Positions 43,791-56,010 of a stretch of 64,000 nt of DNA are shown here, one piece after another. This DNA is from Terfezia claveryi (Eukaryota > Ascomycota > Pezizomycetes > Pezizales > Pezizaceae): positions 1-64,000 of the forward strand of contig WHUX01000116.1 in assembly GCA_015179025.1 (NCBI GenBank), read 5' to 3'. How positions within the stretch are numbered: the stretch's first letter is position 1; every line of letters starts with the position of its first letter. The notes below the pieces were generated by a model. It made no database searches and was not told the DNA's origin. It saw nothing but the letters and a program-made list of their open reading frames with translations. Made by a program: the position numbers and the translations under genes.

Positions 43791-45976
43791 GAAAGGGACC
43801 TGCCCCAGGTTGCTTATCTTTGTCCGCATTTTCTTTGCCTACATCTATGTCTGTTGATGAGTCTCACCTTTTTGGTAAGCACTTCGTTGTACCTATAACT
43901 GTCAAATTCAATGATAAAACAGTGGTTACATTTGCTCTCCTAGATTGTAGTGCTTCAGGAATAGTATTCATTGACCAGACCTTCATCAGTAAAAACTCTA
44001 TACCAACCTCTAAGCTAAAGACCCCCCACCTTCTTGATGTTATTGACAGCCACCCTATCTCTTCTGGGGTGATTACCGACCTCGCATGCCTGCCCAGCAC
44101 TATTATTGATCACTTGGAAGATCTCCCAATATTCATAACTAAGCTAAAGTATCCAATTGTCCTTGGGATCCCCTGGCTTAGAATTCATGATTTATCAGTC
44201 AGCTTCGGCTCTTACACCTTGCGATTCAATAGCCCTTATTGCAAAAAACATTGTGGGGATCCAAAGACTATTGTCACTAGGCTATGTGCATTACCACCTC
44301 CGATAATCCACCCAGCCTAGGTGGTACACTAGCCTGTGCATATCAATGCTACTTACTCCCATTTTACCCCTATTCCCTCTATTTCCCCTGTCCCCTCTGT
44401 CCCCCTAGCGCCCCAAAAACCCTAAACATTAGCTTTATTGGGGCAGGGGCTTTCGCTTACCTCATCAGGAGGCACAAGCTGAAGATACACTCTCTCTCTA
44501 TATATGAAGTGAATCTAGAGATTAATAGGATGAGATCTAAGGAGGAGTAGAAATCCATAGTTCCGGGAGAATACTATGAATTCATTGACCTGTTCTTGGA
44601 AATAGTAGTAGAAAAGCTTGCCCGCAATCAACCATACGACCACACAATCCTACTGGTAGAAGGCAAGACCCCCCTTTATGGACCTCTCTATAGGATGTCC
44701 CGAGTGGAACTGGAAGCTCTAAAAAAGTATCTAGAGGAAAACCTCAACAAAAGCTTCATTCACCACAGCTACTCACCAGCAAGTACTCCTATGTTGTTAA
44801 TGAAGAAGTTGGACAGCTCTCTTCAGTTGTGTGTTGATTATCATAGCCTGAACGAGATAATAGTCAAGAACAAATACCCTTTGCTCCTAATCCAGGAGAT
44901 ATTAGCTAGGCTTTCTAAGGTAAAATAGTTCACCAAATTGAATCTAAGAGGGGCATACAACCTAGTATGGATCGCCAAGGGAGAGGAATAGAAAATAGCC
45001 TTCCAGACACTATATAGCCATTTTGAGTATAATATGTTGCCTTTTGGCCTAACCAATGCACTGGCCTCTATCCAGCACTTTATCAATAACACTCTATGGG
45101 ACTTCTTAGACTTATTCCCTACAGTTTACCTTGACAATATCCTCATTTACTCAGATTTCCTCGCAGAATACAAGATCATGTCCGACAAGTGCTAGAGAAA
45201 CTGGAGGGAGCCAAGCTATATTTAAAGCCAGAAAAGTGTGAGTTCCATATGCAGAAGGTCAAGTATCTGGGGATAATTATTACCACAGAGGGTATCCAGA
45301 TGGACCCTATAAAGGTCACCGCAATCTAGGAGTAGAAAACTCCAGCCAACTTTAAGGATGTACAGGCCTCCCTGAGATTGCCAACTTCTATTGCCAGTTC
45401 ATCCTGTGATATTCGAAGATCGTGATACTACTAATAGCATTAACTAAGAACAAGGGTATGGAAAGAGGCCAGTCCTTCTAATGGAGTCCAAAAGTCCAGT
45501 CGGCCTTTGAGAAGCTCAAGGAAGCCTTTTACTCAGCCGCCTATTTCGATCTTAATAGTGAATGTATCATAGAAATGGACATAGAAACGGATGCCTCCAA
45601 CTATGTTTCTGCCAGAATCCTGTCACAGTATGTCAATAGTATTTTCTACCCAGTTGCATATTTCTCCAAAAAGCATTCACCAGCAGAATGTAATTATAAG
45701 ATCTATGATAAAGAGTTAATAGTCATTATGCAAGCATTCGAGGAATGGAGGCCTCACCTGGAATCGGCAAATGAGGTTATTGAGGTCCTTTCCAACCACA
45801 AGAATATAGAATACTTCATAACCACCAAGTTGCTGAATCGCCGGCAGGCTAGATGGTTAGAATTCCTGTCCCACTTTAACTTCAAGATCAGGTATCACCC
45901 TAGAAAGGCTAGGGGCAAGCTAGATACATTGACCAGGAGGTCAGGAGACCTCCCTAAAGGAGGAATGAAAGGCTAA
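43791..45976 (+). pseudogene. B2 protease, reverse transcriptase and RNase H
   Basis: The frame is -1 to gag, as in B1. Protease has LLDCSASGIVFIDQ (43940). RT has LCVDYHSLNEI (44828), FEYNMLPFGL and the active site YLDN (about 45127), with the second Asp changed to Asn. RNase H has IETDASNY (45580) and [12 protein letters not shown]. Stops and small indels are more numerous than in B1 (e.g. 44926, 45354-45420), so B2 is older. Confidence 0.88.
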
Positions 45977-47504
45977 AATACCAAAATCAAGTAGTATTGA
46001 AGCCCAAAAACCTGGATCTGGCAGCTAATATCCTCACTGGAGTTGATGCTGAGGCTGAGGTGGAAGCTGAGGCCATAGTAGAAGTCGACCTCCAATGACA
46101 GGTAAAAAAGGTATATCAGAACAACCCCCTGGCCAAAGACACCATTGCAGTAGTAGATACGGCCAGTGTAGGTATACCAAGATCTCCTGAGCTATACGCA
46201 GCATCTAGAATGGTTTTCTCTACCACCTTGACTGTCTCTACATACCCGAGGACAACGAACTATACTTGAGGTTGATTAAGGTGCACCATGACACCTTAGC
46301 CTCGGGCCACCCTAGAGTGGCTAAGACATTGGAGTTGCTGTCTAGACAATATACATAGATTAACCAATGGAAGGAGGTAGAACAGTATGTATGGAATTGC
46401 CATGTTTGCAAGCATGCCAAACTTACCCACTATGCTCCTTATAGTACTTTGAAGCCTCTCGAGATCCCGGATTGGCCCTGGCAATACCTGACTATGGACT
46501 TTGTAACTGGGTTGCTGGAGAACTCAGGATTCAATACCATTTTAATAGTAGTAGACCAATTAAACAAGATGAGGCATGTGATACCCTGTCAAGACACCTG
46601 TTCTGCCCCAGACAAAGCCAATCTCTATCTCAACTAGTTGTTCCATTACCATAGCCTCCCCGAATCAATTGTCTTCAACCATGGACCCCAATTCATTTCC
46701 AACTTCTAGAAAGCCTTCTGTGAACTTCTAGGAATTAAAGTGCACTTGTCTACGGCATATCACCCCTAGACCGATAGCCAATCAGAACACATGAATGCTA
46801 TTATAGAATAATACTTGAGGGCTTATAACAGTTACCAACAGAACAACTGGGTATCATTATTGGCCAACTGTGAATTCTCTGAGACTCTGAAGACATTCCT
46901 ATTCCTGGCTAATTATGGATAGAACCCTCGTTTTGTGGACTCGCTGGCACCTCTGCACAAGGCTAAGGAGAACACCCCAGCTAAGGAGTTCGCCATGGAG
47001 ATTGCTGAGTTGTACTTCACTCTAAAAACTGAGTTAAGATATGCCCAAGCTAGACAATTTAAGTATGCTAATGGGTCAAGACTGCCTGCACTAAGGTACA
47101 AGCCTCAAGACAAAGTATGGCTATCCAGCAGACACTTCTAGACAGAACAGCCCTCACCCAAGCTGGACTACAAGTTCCTAGGTCCCTATGAGGTGTTAGC
47201 ACCTGTAGGCACTCACAGTTACTAGCTGAGGTTTCCCAAGGATATCAAGTGCCATCCGGTCATTCATGTCTTGGAGATAGAGCCAGCCGCCAACAATTCT
47301 CTTCCCAGGGAAAAGCACCCCCCACCTCATCCAGTGGTGATTACAGGTTAAGAAGAGTGGGAGGTTGAGGAGGTACTGAACTCAAGGAAACGTTATAGAT
47401 GAGTTAAATATAAGATCAAGTTGTTAGGGGATGAAGAGGCTACCTGCCAACCTATAGAGGACTTGGAGAATACACAGGACCTCATTAGCCTGTTCCACCA
47501 ATGA
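45977..47504 (+). pseudogene. B2 integrase and chromodomain
   Basis: CHVCKHAK (46402), LTMDFVTGLLE (46488), HGPQF (46679, second Asp lost) and TDSQSEHMN blocks, then LDYKFLGPYEVL (47163) and VIHVLEIEPA. The chromodomain EWEVEEVLNSRKRY and EEATCQP ends with TGA 47502-47504. Confidence 0.86.
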
Positions 47505-47673
47505 TACATAGGGAAGCCCTGCCTAGTTGACTGATGTCATGACTTTGTGACTTTATTGTAGTTTGGAGTTAGGGTTCTTGTTCTTACCTTTGTTGTTGTT
47601 TCCTATGTTGATTTTGCCGGTTATCATGTTTAGGCCTCTTAGTCGCTAGAGCTCCAGCCTAAAGGGGGGATAG

Positions 47674-48290
47674 TGTCACAACCGTGTTCTTAGTTTTGAT
47701 TTGACACTTGAACAGGCTTGTTCGGGTGTTGTGCTATTTTGACACTAGAATAGGCTTGTTCGAGTGTCATCAATGGATGATTGTTATCTAGGCTTTCGAG
47801 ATAGGATTCTTAGAAAGCTTATTCCTTCCATAGCTTTGGCCTGGAATCATATATATATATCTTCATTTCTCCGCCCTCTCATTAGATCTCTATTCAACAT
47901 TTTATATACCTAATACAGGACCTTACTTCCTCTATGCTAGTGTACTTTCTCTGTATACCCTTCTTGTTTCATGAACAACTCCACAGCAATAGCTGCCTCT
48001 TTCTGACATATACGGCAACTACTTCTATATGTCTCTTGCCTCTTGCCCTAGTTCCCCATCTCAGCCTTCCCCTGATTACATACATAGCGTTTCTACATGT
48101 GTCTTGCCCTAGCCTCTGCCTTCTAAACATCCTACCCCCTATGACATCCTCTGTAACATCCATGACAGGTGTCCGTAATAAGCCTAGTTTTTCTAGTCAT
48201 ATACGTAGCGCTTCTATGTGTGTCTCACCTAGTTCCTGTCCTCACTCCAGCATACCCCTTAGTAGCCTCGTCCCCAGAGCCTACGTTACA
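47674..48290 (+). repeat. B2 3' LTR
   Basis: 617 bp, TGTCACAACC...CGTTACA, after the purine tract at 47661-47673. It is longer than B1 because of a TTTTGACACT..AACAGGCTTGTTCG duplication near the 5' end. The right flank CATAT belongs to B3 gag. Confidence 0.9.
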
Positions 48291-50099
48291 CATATAGAAA
48301 AGAGGACTATTTTATCGCAGTATGTCTCCTCTACAAAAACTACTTAATAGCCACCCATACTATCTCCGAATCCAGGATCGAAGAAGTAGATAAGCCAAGA
48401 AAAGCCCTATCCCTTGCATAATTATTGACACTAGCAAAAGACTTGCATTATATTATTCTTTTTTATCATCTTTCTCTATTCCAGTATCTATGTTTATTAA
48501 TGCATCTCGCTTGTTTGGTAAGTATTTTGTAGTACTAATAACTATTAAATTCAATAGTAAAATAGTAATAACATCAGCTCTTATAGATTGTAGTACTTAG
48601 AAAATAGCCTTTATTAATCAGACCTTAATCAGTAAAAATTCAATACCAGCAGCCAAGCTGAAAACCCCCTACCCTCTTAATGTCATTGATAGCTGCTCTA
48701 TCTTTTCCAAGGCTATTACTGACCTCGCATACCTACCTAGTGCCATTGAAGACTATTTAGAAAGCTTCCCCATATTTATAACTAAGTTCAAATACCCTAT
48801 TGTTTGGGGGATCCTCTAGCTCCGAATGTATAATGTCTCCATTTACTTTGGCTCCTATACCTTGAACCTCAATAGCAGGTATTGCGAGAAGTACTATGGT
48901 GCCCAACAGACTACTGTTAAAGGATTATGTGTACTACTACCTCCAGTAGAGGACTTTAGCCAGGTGGTCGTAGAGACCCTCCTACTAAAACCCTTTAATA
49001 TCAACTTTATTAGAGCAGAAGCCTTTGTTTACCTTACTAAAAGGCACAAGCTGAAAGCCTATACTCTATCAATCTGCAAAGTTAACCTAGAAATCAATAA
49101 AATGTAGTCTAAGTAAGAATAGAAGTCCATGGTTCCAGTTAAATATCATGAATTCATTGACTTGTTCTCTAAGAAACCCATGAAGAAGCTGGCACCACAT
49201 CAACCCTATAACTATATGATTTCCCTAGTGGAGGGAAAAACCACCCCATATGGCGTGCTCTATGGAATGTCCTAGCTAGAATTGGAGGCTCTGAAGAAGT
49301 TCTTAGAAGCAAATCTTAATAATAGCTTTATTTAGTATAGGTCTTCCACAGTAGGTGCCCCACTATTATTTGTGAAGAAATCTACTAGCTTTCTCCACTT
49401 ATGTATTAATTATTATGGCCTGAATGAGATAACAGTCAAAAACAAGTATCTCTTACTCTTAATTCAGGAGATATTAGCCAGACTCTCCAAAGCAAAGTGG
49501 TTCACCAAATTAGATCTGAGGGAGGCTTACAACCTGGTATGGATTACTAAGGGAGAGGAGTAGAAAACTGCCTTCTAGACATAATATGGTCATTTTGATT
49601 ACAATGTAATTCATTTCAGCCTAACTAATACTCCAGCCTCCTTCTAGCACTTTATCAATGACACCTTGTGGGATTTTCTAGATGTATTCTATACTTTTTA
49701 CTTTGATAATATCATTATATATTTAGATACCCTAGTAGAACACAAGATCTACATCTAACAAGTGCTGAAAAAGCTAAAATGGGCTGGGTTATACCTTAAG
49801 CCAGAAAAGTGTGAGTTCTATATACAGAAGGTTAAGTATCTGAAGTTGATTATTACTACTGAAGGTATCAAGATAGACCCTACCAAACTTGCCATAATCC
49901 AGGTGTCAGAAACCCTGGCCAATTTGAAGGATTTGCAAGCCTTCCTAAGATTTGCCAACTTCTACTGCTAGTTCATTCTATTGTACTTAAAGATTGCAGT
50001 ACCCCTAATGGCCTTGACAAAAACAAAGGTAGAAGCTGGCTCACACCTGATGAAAAGGGACTTTAACTAGAATCTAGAAGCCTAATCTGTCTGCTAGAA
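48291..50099 (+). pseudogene. B3 gag end, protease and RT (first part)
   Basis: Starts inside the zinc knuckle (CATATAGAAAAGAGG equals CATACGGAAAAGAGG of B1), so B2 lies in B3 gag. Protease has ALIDCST. RT has LCINYYGLNEITVKNKY (49397), KLDLREAYNLVWI and an active site reduced to YFDN (about 49697). It stops at 50099 in the RNase H linker, where A4 is inserted, and continues at 60018. Heavy RIP. Confidence 0.85.
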
Positions 50100-50781
50100 T
50101 GTAATGGAGAACTTTTGTTTCATTGCTTATATAATTGATTATATACTTTTGTATTTCCTATATTACTACTATGTTATATAACTAAGCCTCTCAGTTGAAG
50201 GACTAGGCTTCAACCACCTCCTATTGCTTTATAAGCGTCCATAGCACGCGGAATTTGCCATGGGAAGTCCCATGGCACTTGCCATATAACGACACCCTCA
50301 TTATGGCCACGTGACCTCTGTTTAAAGGCGTCTGAGTCATTACTATGCCCACATGACCATCGTTTATGGCATGTGACTCATTACTATGGCCACATGAACC
50401 TTTTTGTACAGCGCACCATCTTCTGGTATGCCACCCTTTATTGTATTTATTTCCTTAGTCATCAGATCTCAGAGGAGTATAAATAGGCTGCTGGATTCCC
50501 TCTGGAATCCACAAAAAGACAAGAAGCAACCAAGCAAGTATTCAGAGCAAGCAAGCCTATATTCAGATCAGATCAAGATCATATAAGCTTAGATAGCACA
50601 AATTATATAAGATAAATTACAGCAGTTAATTACTGTTCCCTTCGGGAACGTCCTACATAGTAATCTCCCTACCCTTCTGAGGTCTTACCTCAGTAGAACC
50701 GAAATACATGAATGTCCATGCCTACAGATATAGATTATATAAATGGTACTGAATAAATACTATCTATTACCATTTATTACA
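50100..50781 (+). repeat. A4 5' LTR
   Basis: 682 bp, TGTAATG...TATTACA; CACGTG 50308, TGACTCA 50374, TATAAATA 50478. Confidence 0.93.
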
Positions 50782-51042
50782 TTTTTTTTAACTTACTTAC
50801 CTAATCTTTACTCTTAAATCCAAGGCCTGATCAACCTTCGGATACCTTTATTACACTCATGCAAGTGTATACAATTCGACACCAACGTGCACATATAAAA
50901 CGATATCAATATTCAACTAGCAAGCAAATCATCCAACAATGAGACATCAGACTCTCAACTGCAGTACATCAATAAAAGACTTAGAAGCAAGCTAAGCAGA
51001 GCTCTAACGGGCAGTGGTATCCCACATTAAACAATCCCACCC

Positions 51043-51789
51043 TCATTCACAACACTTTTCCCAATAAGATCGACAACTCATCTTGCACTCCTGGCAACCA
51101 CCATTACATCTGTACCTGTAAATCCAGTACACCATTGAAAAACTGGCCCCCCAGGTCCCAGGAATAATTTGTCTAAACAACCAAGCGTCACAATTCCAAG
51201 GCTCAAATCTCGCTACCTCTACTGCAGCCATTTCCACCAGAAAAGAATTACCTCCATCAGAACGTTCCTTAATCCCAGACATTTCTACCAATACCTCTGC
51301 GCCCCCAACGTCTACCTCAACACACCAATCAGAAAACGTGACACTCTTGCCGAAAGAACTAGAACTAGATTCTAGACCAGTAGACGAAGAAAAACCAGGA
51401 CCATAAGAAACATCAGGATCCTGACATCTAGCCTCACCAGCCTAGTGAGCCACTGAGCCAACAGAACCGTCAGTCGAATGGAGATCATAAGGATCATCAG
51501 CCACCACACCATCAGCACAGAAAGGTGCCAAAGAAGAAAAGTAACTCGACGATCTTATCGCATAACCAGCTGCATTTGGTTGTGGACAGACGATGAAATC
51601 AGATATAATAGCATCTGAACTTAGTAGGAAGACTAAGAGGTCAAGACGGTTAACTATGTTACCCGAAGATATTAAGAAATTAGTAGAAGAAAGTCCCAGA
51701 AAGACCAGATTTATAATTCCTAACACAGAAGAGGAAATAAATCTGTCTATCGATATAGAAATAGGAGAACCAGGTGGAGCAGGAACCAA
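51043..51789 (-). CDS. Antisense leader ORF, A4 copy (248 codons, one stop)
   Basis: Best copy of the minus-strand frame. It starts MVPAPPGSPISISI at 51789 inside gag (antisense) and leaves gag at about 51593. It runs through NAAGYAIRSSSYFSSLAPF, a single TAG at 51442-51444, GPGFSSSTGLESSSSS, VTFSDWCVEVDVGGAEVL, FSMVYWIYRYRCNGGC and QECKMSCRSYWEKCCE to TGA at 51043. The distal half does not overlap any sense coding sequence, so its openness is not forced by gag. Seven Cys lie in the last 35 residues. Function unknown; expression would need an antisense promoter. Confidence 0.42.
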
Positions 51790-53355
51790 ACTATATTTTA
51801 GTAGGACTTTACCTCTCGCACCAGCTGAATTTTGGGACAGACATCTTCCAACAATTGAGGAGATTTTGAAATATACTCGCTCAATGGGACATGCCCAACA
51901 GTATCATCCTGATGATACTCGACTCTTAATGGAAGCCATAGCAAAACACTACTTATGGCTAACACCTTACCTATTCAAAGAAGAAGATTTAGAAATGAAC
52001 ACATTTTTAAGTAAAGAATTAAAGAAACCTATTGTTCCTCTCTTAAGGAAACCGAATTGGGTAATAAATAACTGGGAAGAAATAATGGCATTCATGATGA
52101 GTGGCACTCATCTAGAAGAATCAGCAAATACTGCGGAGGATTTTTTCAATCCTAGCAGAGAACTTCCAGGAGCGTTCCTGAGAATACTGAAAGATCAATC
52201 GAAAGGCAAAGGTCGAGCACCTGAGACACCAGAAAGGAGGACTGGGTCAGCCAAAGAACCAAGCGACAAAAACCAACTACCAGAAGATATACAACTACCG
52301 GAAGACGATGACGATCTGGAAACAGGACCAGATCCACAAAAGCAGAAAACACAAGGAGGAGGACGAGACCCCAATGATAGCGGAGATGATAGCTCGGACT
52401 CTGATAAGGCATCGTCAGTTGCAAGTCAAACTATTAAAAGAAAACCCAAACGAGGGAAATCAGTTGAATACCAGCAATGGGAATCTACAACAGGAATGGT
52501 TACAACGGGTAACCATAAAGCAATGAATGCTTTAAAAGGAATAAAGATTGATATGCCAGAAAAATTAAGAGGAGAAGACAAAAAATGGCAAGACACACAA
52601 TATTTTGACTCTTGGGCCACAGCAATGCAACGTTGGTTTGTTATCAAAAGAATAGATTTGGAAGGCGCTTCAGCTTTGGAAATTGTTGGATTCAGAATGG
52701 AAGGAAGCGCACTTACTACTTATAATCAATTCTTAAGAGAAAAAGGAAAGAATGTGATATTCTTTGGTTTCATACTAGGCTAAGGGATTTTCTGATACCC
52801 TCTACTAGTAAGGACATTTTGTGGAAACAATGGGAGACAGCCACACCATACAAGGACGGACGTCACATGGGAATCAAACAGTTTGCCAACTGGCTTACTG
52901 AAATACAAATCAAATTGATTGACAAGGATGGCAAACAATCAATATCGCAGGAAGTAAAAAGAAGAAAGTTTCTTAATCACCTGCCACTATATATGTCAGC
53001 TACATTAATTCCTTTAATCAAAGAAGAATGGTCATATGATCAGCTCATACATCAAGCGGAGTCATATAAAGCTTCCAAGAAGGATATTGCCCCACCATCC
53101 ATAACAAATACATCCCGACGACAATACCTTCGGAATGAAAATCGAAGTCACGGTCCACGCAGGGACCAGAATCAATGACAAAAAACAGGATTTAATCCTA
53201 GCAGCAATCCCAATGCCAAATCCAACACAGAAAAACAGAAGGACTCAGATTGGGACACTATCACAAAAAAATTGGATCAGAAGACGAAGATGCAAATAAT
53301 TAAAGACAAGAAATGTCTATGGTGTTGGAACCCTGGACACTCCTACAAGGACTGT
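51593..53355 (+). pseudogene. A4 Gag
   Basis: Open for 396 codons from MKSDIIASELS (51593), the longest Gag frame in the window. It includes PEDIKKLVEESPRKTRF, WDRHLPTIEEILKYT, a long acidic-then-basic linker (LPEDDDDLE, TIKRKPKRGK) and WFVIKRIDLEGASALEIV. One missing base near 52775 (CTAGGCTAAGG against CTAGTGCTAAGG in A1) ends it. The next phase continues with FANWLTEIQIK and SATLIPLIKEEWSYDQL and the intact knuckle CLWCWNPGHSYKDC at 53314-53355. Confidence 0.9.
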
Positions 53356-54776
53356 AGGAAATGGAAAAATAAGGTACCTATGCATACAGCCGCACAAGAT
53401 TTAGCTAGGCCGATAGCCACCAGGGATAAAAACAACAAGGATAAAATCAAGGAATGACCCTTATCAAGACAGGTACCGGATTTTAGCAAGGTATTCGTTA
53501 AAGCTAATGAACACCCCGCACTAGCTTTAATTGATCTCCAAACGAAGGGAGGAGACTTAATCAATTCTCAATTTGTATACCTATACAAAATACCAACTAG
53601 AAGTATCGAGAAGAAATCATTAAGTACTGCACTTAAAGGCTCAAAAGGAATGATAGACAAAGCTTGTACTATCAAATTTGATTGGATAGGTTATGTAGAA
53701 GAACGATGGTTCTATGTAGCTCATTTGACTGAATGTGACATGATACTAGGAGAACCTGCTCTCAGCAAAGTGCGAGGAATAATTCCTGCCTATCAGGAAC
53801 CAGTTACTATCCAGCCGGAAAACAATCCACAATTCCAACTAAGTGTATGGAAGGGATTTAGAACCATGGCAAATGGTATAAGATCAGTGTATACACAGGT
53901 CAGCTGTAAATCAGTCACAGATTATAGTGAACCAGATAATTGGGAAAATATTAGTGACATGGAAGAAACTGATTCAGAAAGAGAACTTGTGACAGCCATT
54001 TCTATGGTACAGAAACAATTCAACCCTGTAATGGAGTTTCCCTTATTATTTCCCAAGACAATTCCACGGGAATTACCGCCACTAAGAAAAATTAACCACT
54101 CTATCAAACCAAAAGCAGGAGCTACTTGGATACCAAAATGGCGACCCTCAGGACATTGATTTAGACAACAAATCCACGACAAATTAGTCGAAGAAGAAGC
54201 ATCAGGTCGTATATATAGAGTAGAAAATGACACAAATGCTATAGTCATGTTCACTATCCCTAAATGAGATAAATCGGAAGAAGTTAGACATGTCAATGAT
54301 TGTCGAGACCGCAATTTAGCCGTCGAACTGGACCACACCCCATTGCCAGATATTAATGAAGCAATTGAACTAGTAGCGGAGAATCCCATTTGGACTAAGC
54401 TCGACTTAGCCGATGGATTTTTTAATATCAGAAACAATAAAGAATCTGAGTAACACTCTACTTTTTTATGTCATATGGGATATTTCAGAAGTAGAGTTAT
54501 GCAACAAGGGGATCGTAACGCACCTGCTACCATGATTCGCGTTATGCATGAAATTTTTAATGATATGATCTATAAAAATTTAATCATCTATATTGATGAA
54601 ATTATTATATTCTCTAAAACGTATGAAGAACATGTAGAATTATTGAAGAAAGTACTTCAACGTCTACAGGATGAGAAATTTTATCTCAAAGAAAGCAAAT
54701 GCCAGTTCTTTACTCCAAGATTGGAAATCTTAGGACACGTTTTAACATCAGATGAATTATATGTAGACCCGAAGAA
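53356..54776 (+). pseudogene. A4 protease and truncated reverse transcriptase
   Basis: Protease ALALIDLQTKGGDLINSQF (about 53520) and CDMILGEPALSK (53740) lie in one frame with gag. RT includes RIYRVEND, HVNDCRDRNLAVELD and TKLDLADGFFNIR. The active site is YIDE at about 54589-54600 (the second Asp changed to Glu). After YVDPKK (54774) the sequence jumps into the linker at GAAGAAGAG, losing the RT connection and all RNase H. Confidence 0.9.
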
Positions 54777-56010
54777 GAGTCCTCAGACGATGAGACTCTA
54801 TCCACTATACCAGAAGAAGTTTTCAGCGGGTATGATCGTGTACCCAATATAAACAAGAACAAACCCTTAACAGTTCTTAGACTAAGATATAGGCCTCCAT
54901 CTTCTGAAAACGCACAACAAAATACCCTCGCTCCCGAAGAAGTGAAGGAAATTGCTATCGACTTGGCTCATAGCAATTGGCAACAACACAAAAGGATGCA
55001 CTGGTCCTTTTGCCATGATTTTTACTGTCCAGCTCATGGCAGCTCCCACGCCATGAACAACCGCATGTTTACCGTCGAAACATGTGCAATTTGTAATCAC
55101 TGTGGACATGGCAGTTTGAACTGTGACCTGACAGCCTCAGTTCTTAAGAAGGAGAAGGAATTCCTTAAGACTCGTATTGCACACCTCGTATCCGTAAATG
55201 AGTTTCAAAAGGAACTAGCACCAGTACAATAAGCGCCAGCTTATCCTCCTCTACCAGCTCTCAGCCGCGAAGAAGCTATCCAAGAAATCGGAGAATGGGC
55301 AAAAAGATGGATTACCAATAAGCTGACATGACCTACTCTCCAACCCAGCATTCAGTTCAGTAACCCTACCGAACAGATGACCAACCGACAAATGGAACAG
55401 GAGATCATGAATACTCCTGTTGCCCCACAACAACCATGGAATGCACCTCAACAACCAGCTGCAACCACTAGCAGCAGTAATGCGATTCCAATCAACACTG
55501 CCGCCGTCACCACTCGTTCTAAAAAGCGAGTAGCTATTGACGAAGATTTACACTCCTTCATTCAAGATACCAAGACCTCCAGACAGCGTTGTGATTTCTG
55601 TAAGTTCTCAGGACATAATGCTTCTACATGCAGGGAGAAGAAACCCACCATCAATGACTTCAACGTAAGGATCGAACCGACCCTCAACAAGCTCATTGAA
55701 GAGAAGCACATCAGTGACGGATGGGAAGATGACAAGGACTACTTTATCATATACTGGCTTGACCAAGGAACAGGTATAAAAGCCACATATCAATCGTGCA
55801 TGAGAGTATGTCCTATCTGGAAGAACTACTATGATACCTTTGTGAACCGTAAGGATCATAGAATAAAAGATGGATTTTTATATGTCAAGAACCGACAAGG
55901 ACAATGGAGACTAGTCTTGCCCTCTACCTTTAACATCGAAGGTAAGAACTATCTCGTATTGGTTATTAAAGATGCACATGAAGCAACTGCTCATGGTGGT
56001 ATTGAAAAAA
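54777..56010 (+). pseudogene. A4 zinc-knuckle linker (best copy)
   Basis: Nearly open frame from 54942 to 56013, broken only by TAA at about 55230 and TGA at about 55329. Order: HSNWQQHKRMHWSFC, knuckle 1 CAICNHCGHGSLNC (55084-55125), a Lys/Glu helix (ASVLKKEKEFLKTRIAHLV), a Gln/Pro/Ser/Thr-rich tether, basic RSKKR, knuckle 2 CDFCKFSGHNASTC (55590-55631), then a conserved KPTINDFNVRIEPTLNKLI segment and the QGQWRLVLPS block leading into integrase HEATAHGG. Two complete CX2CX4HX4C sites 155 codons apart are unusual inside pol. Confidence 0.82.
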
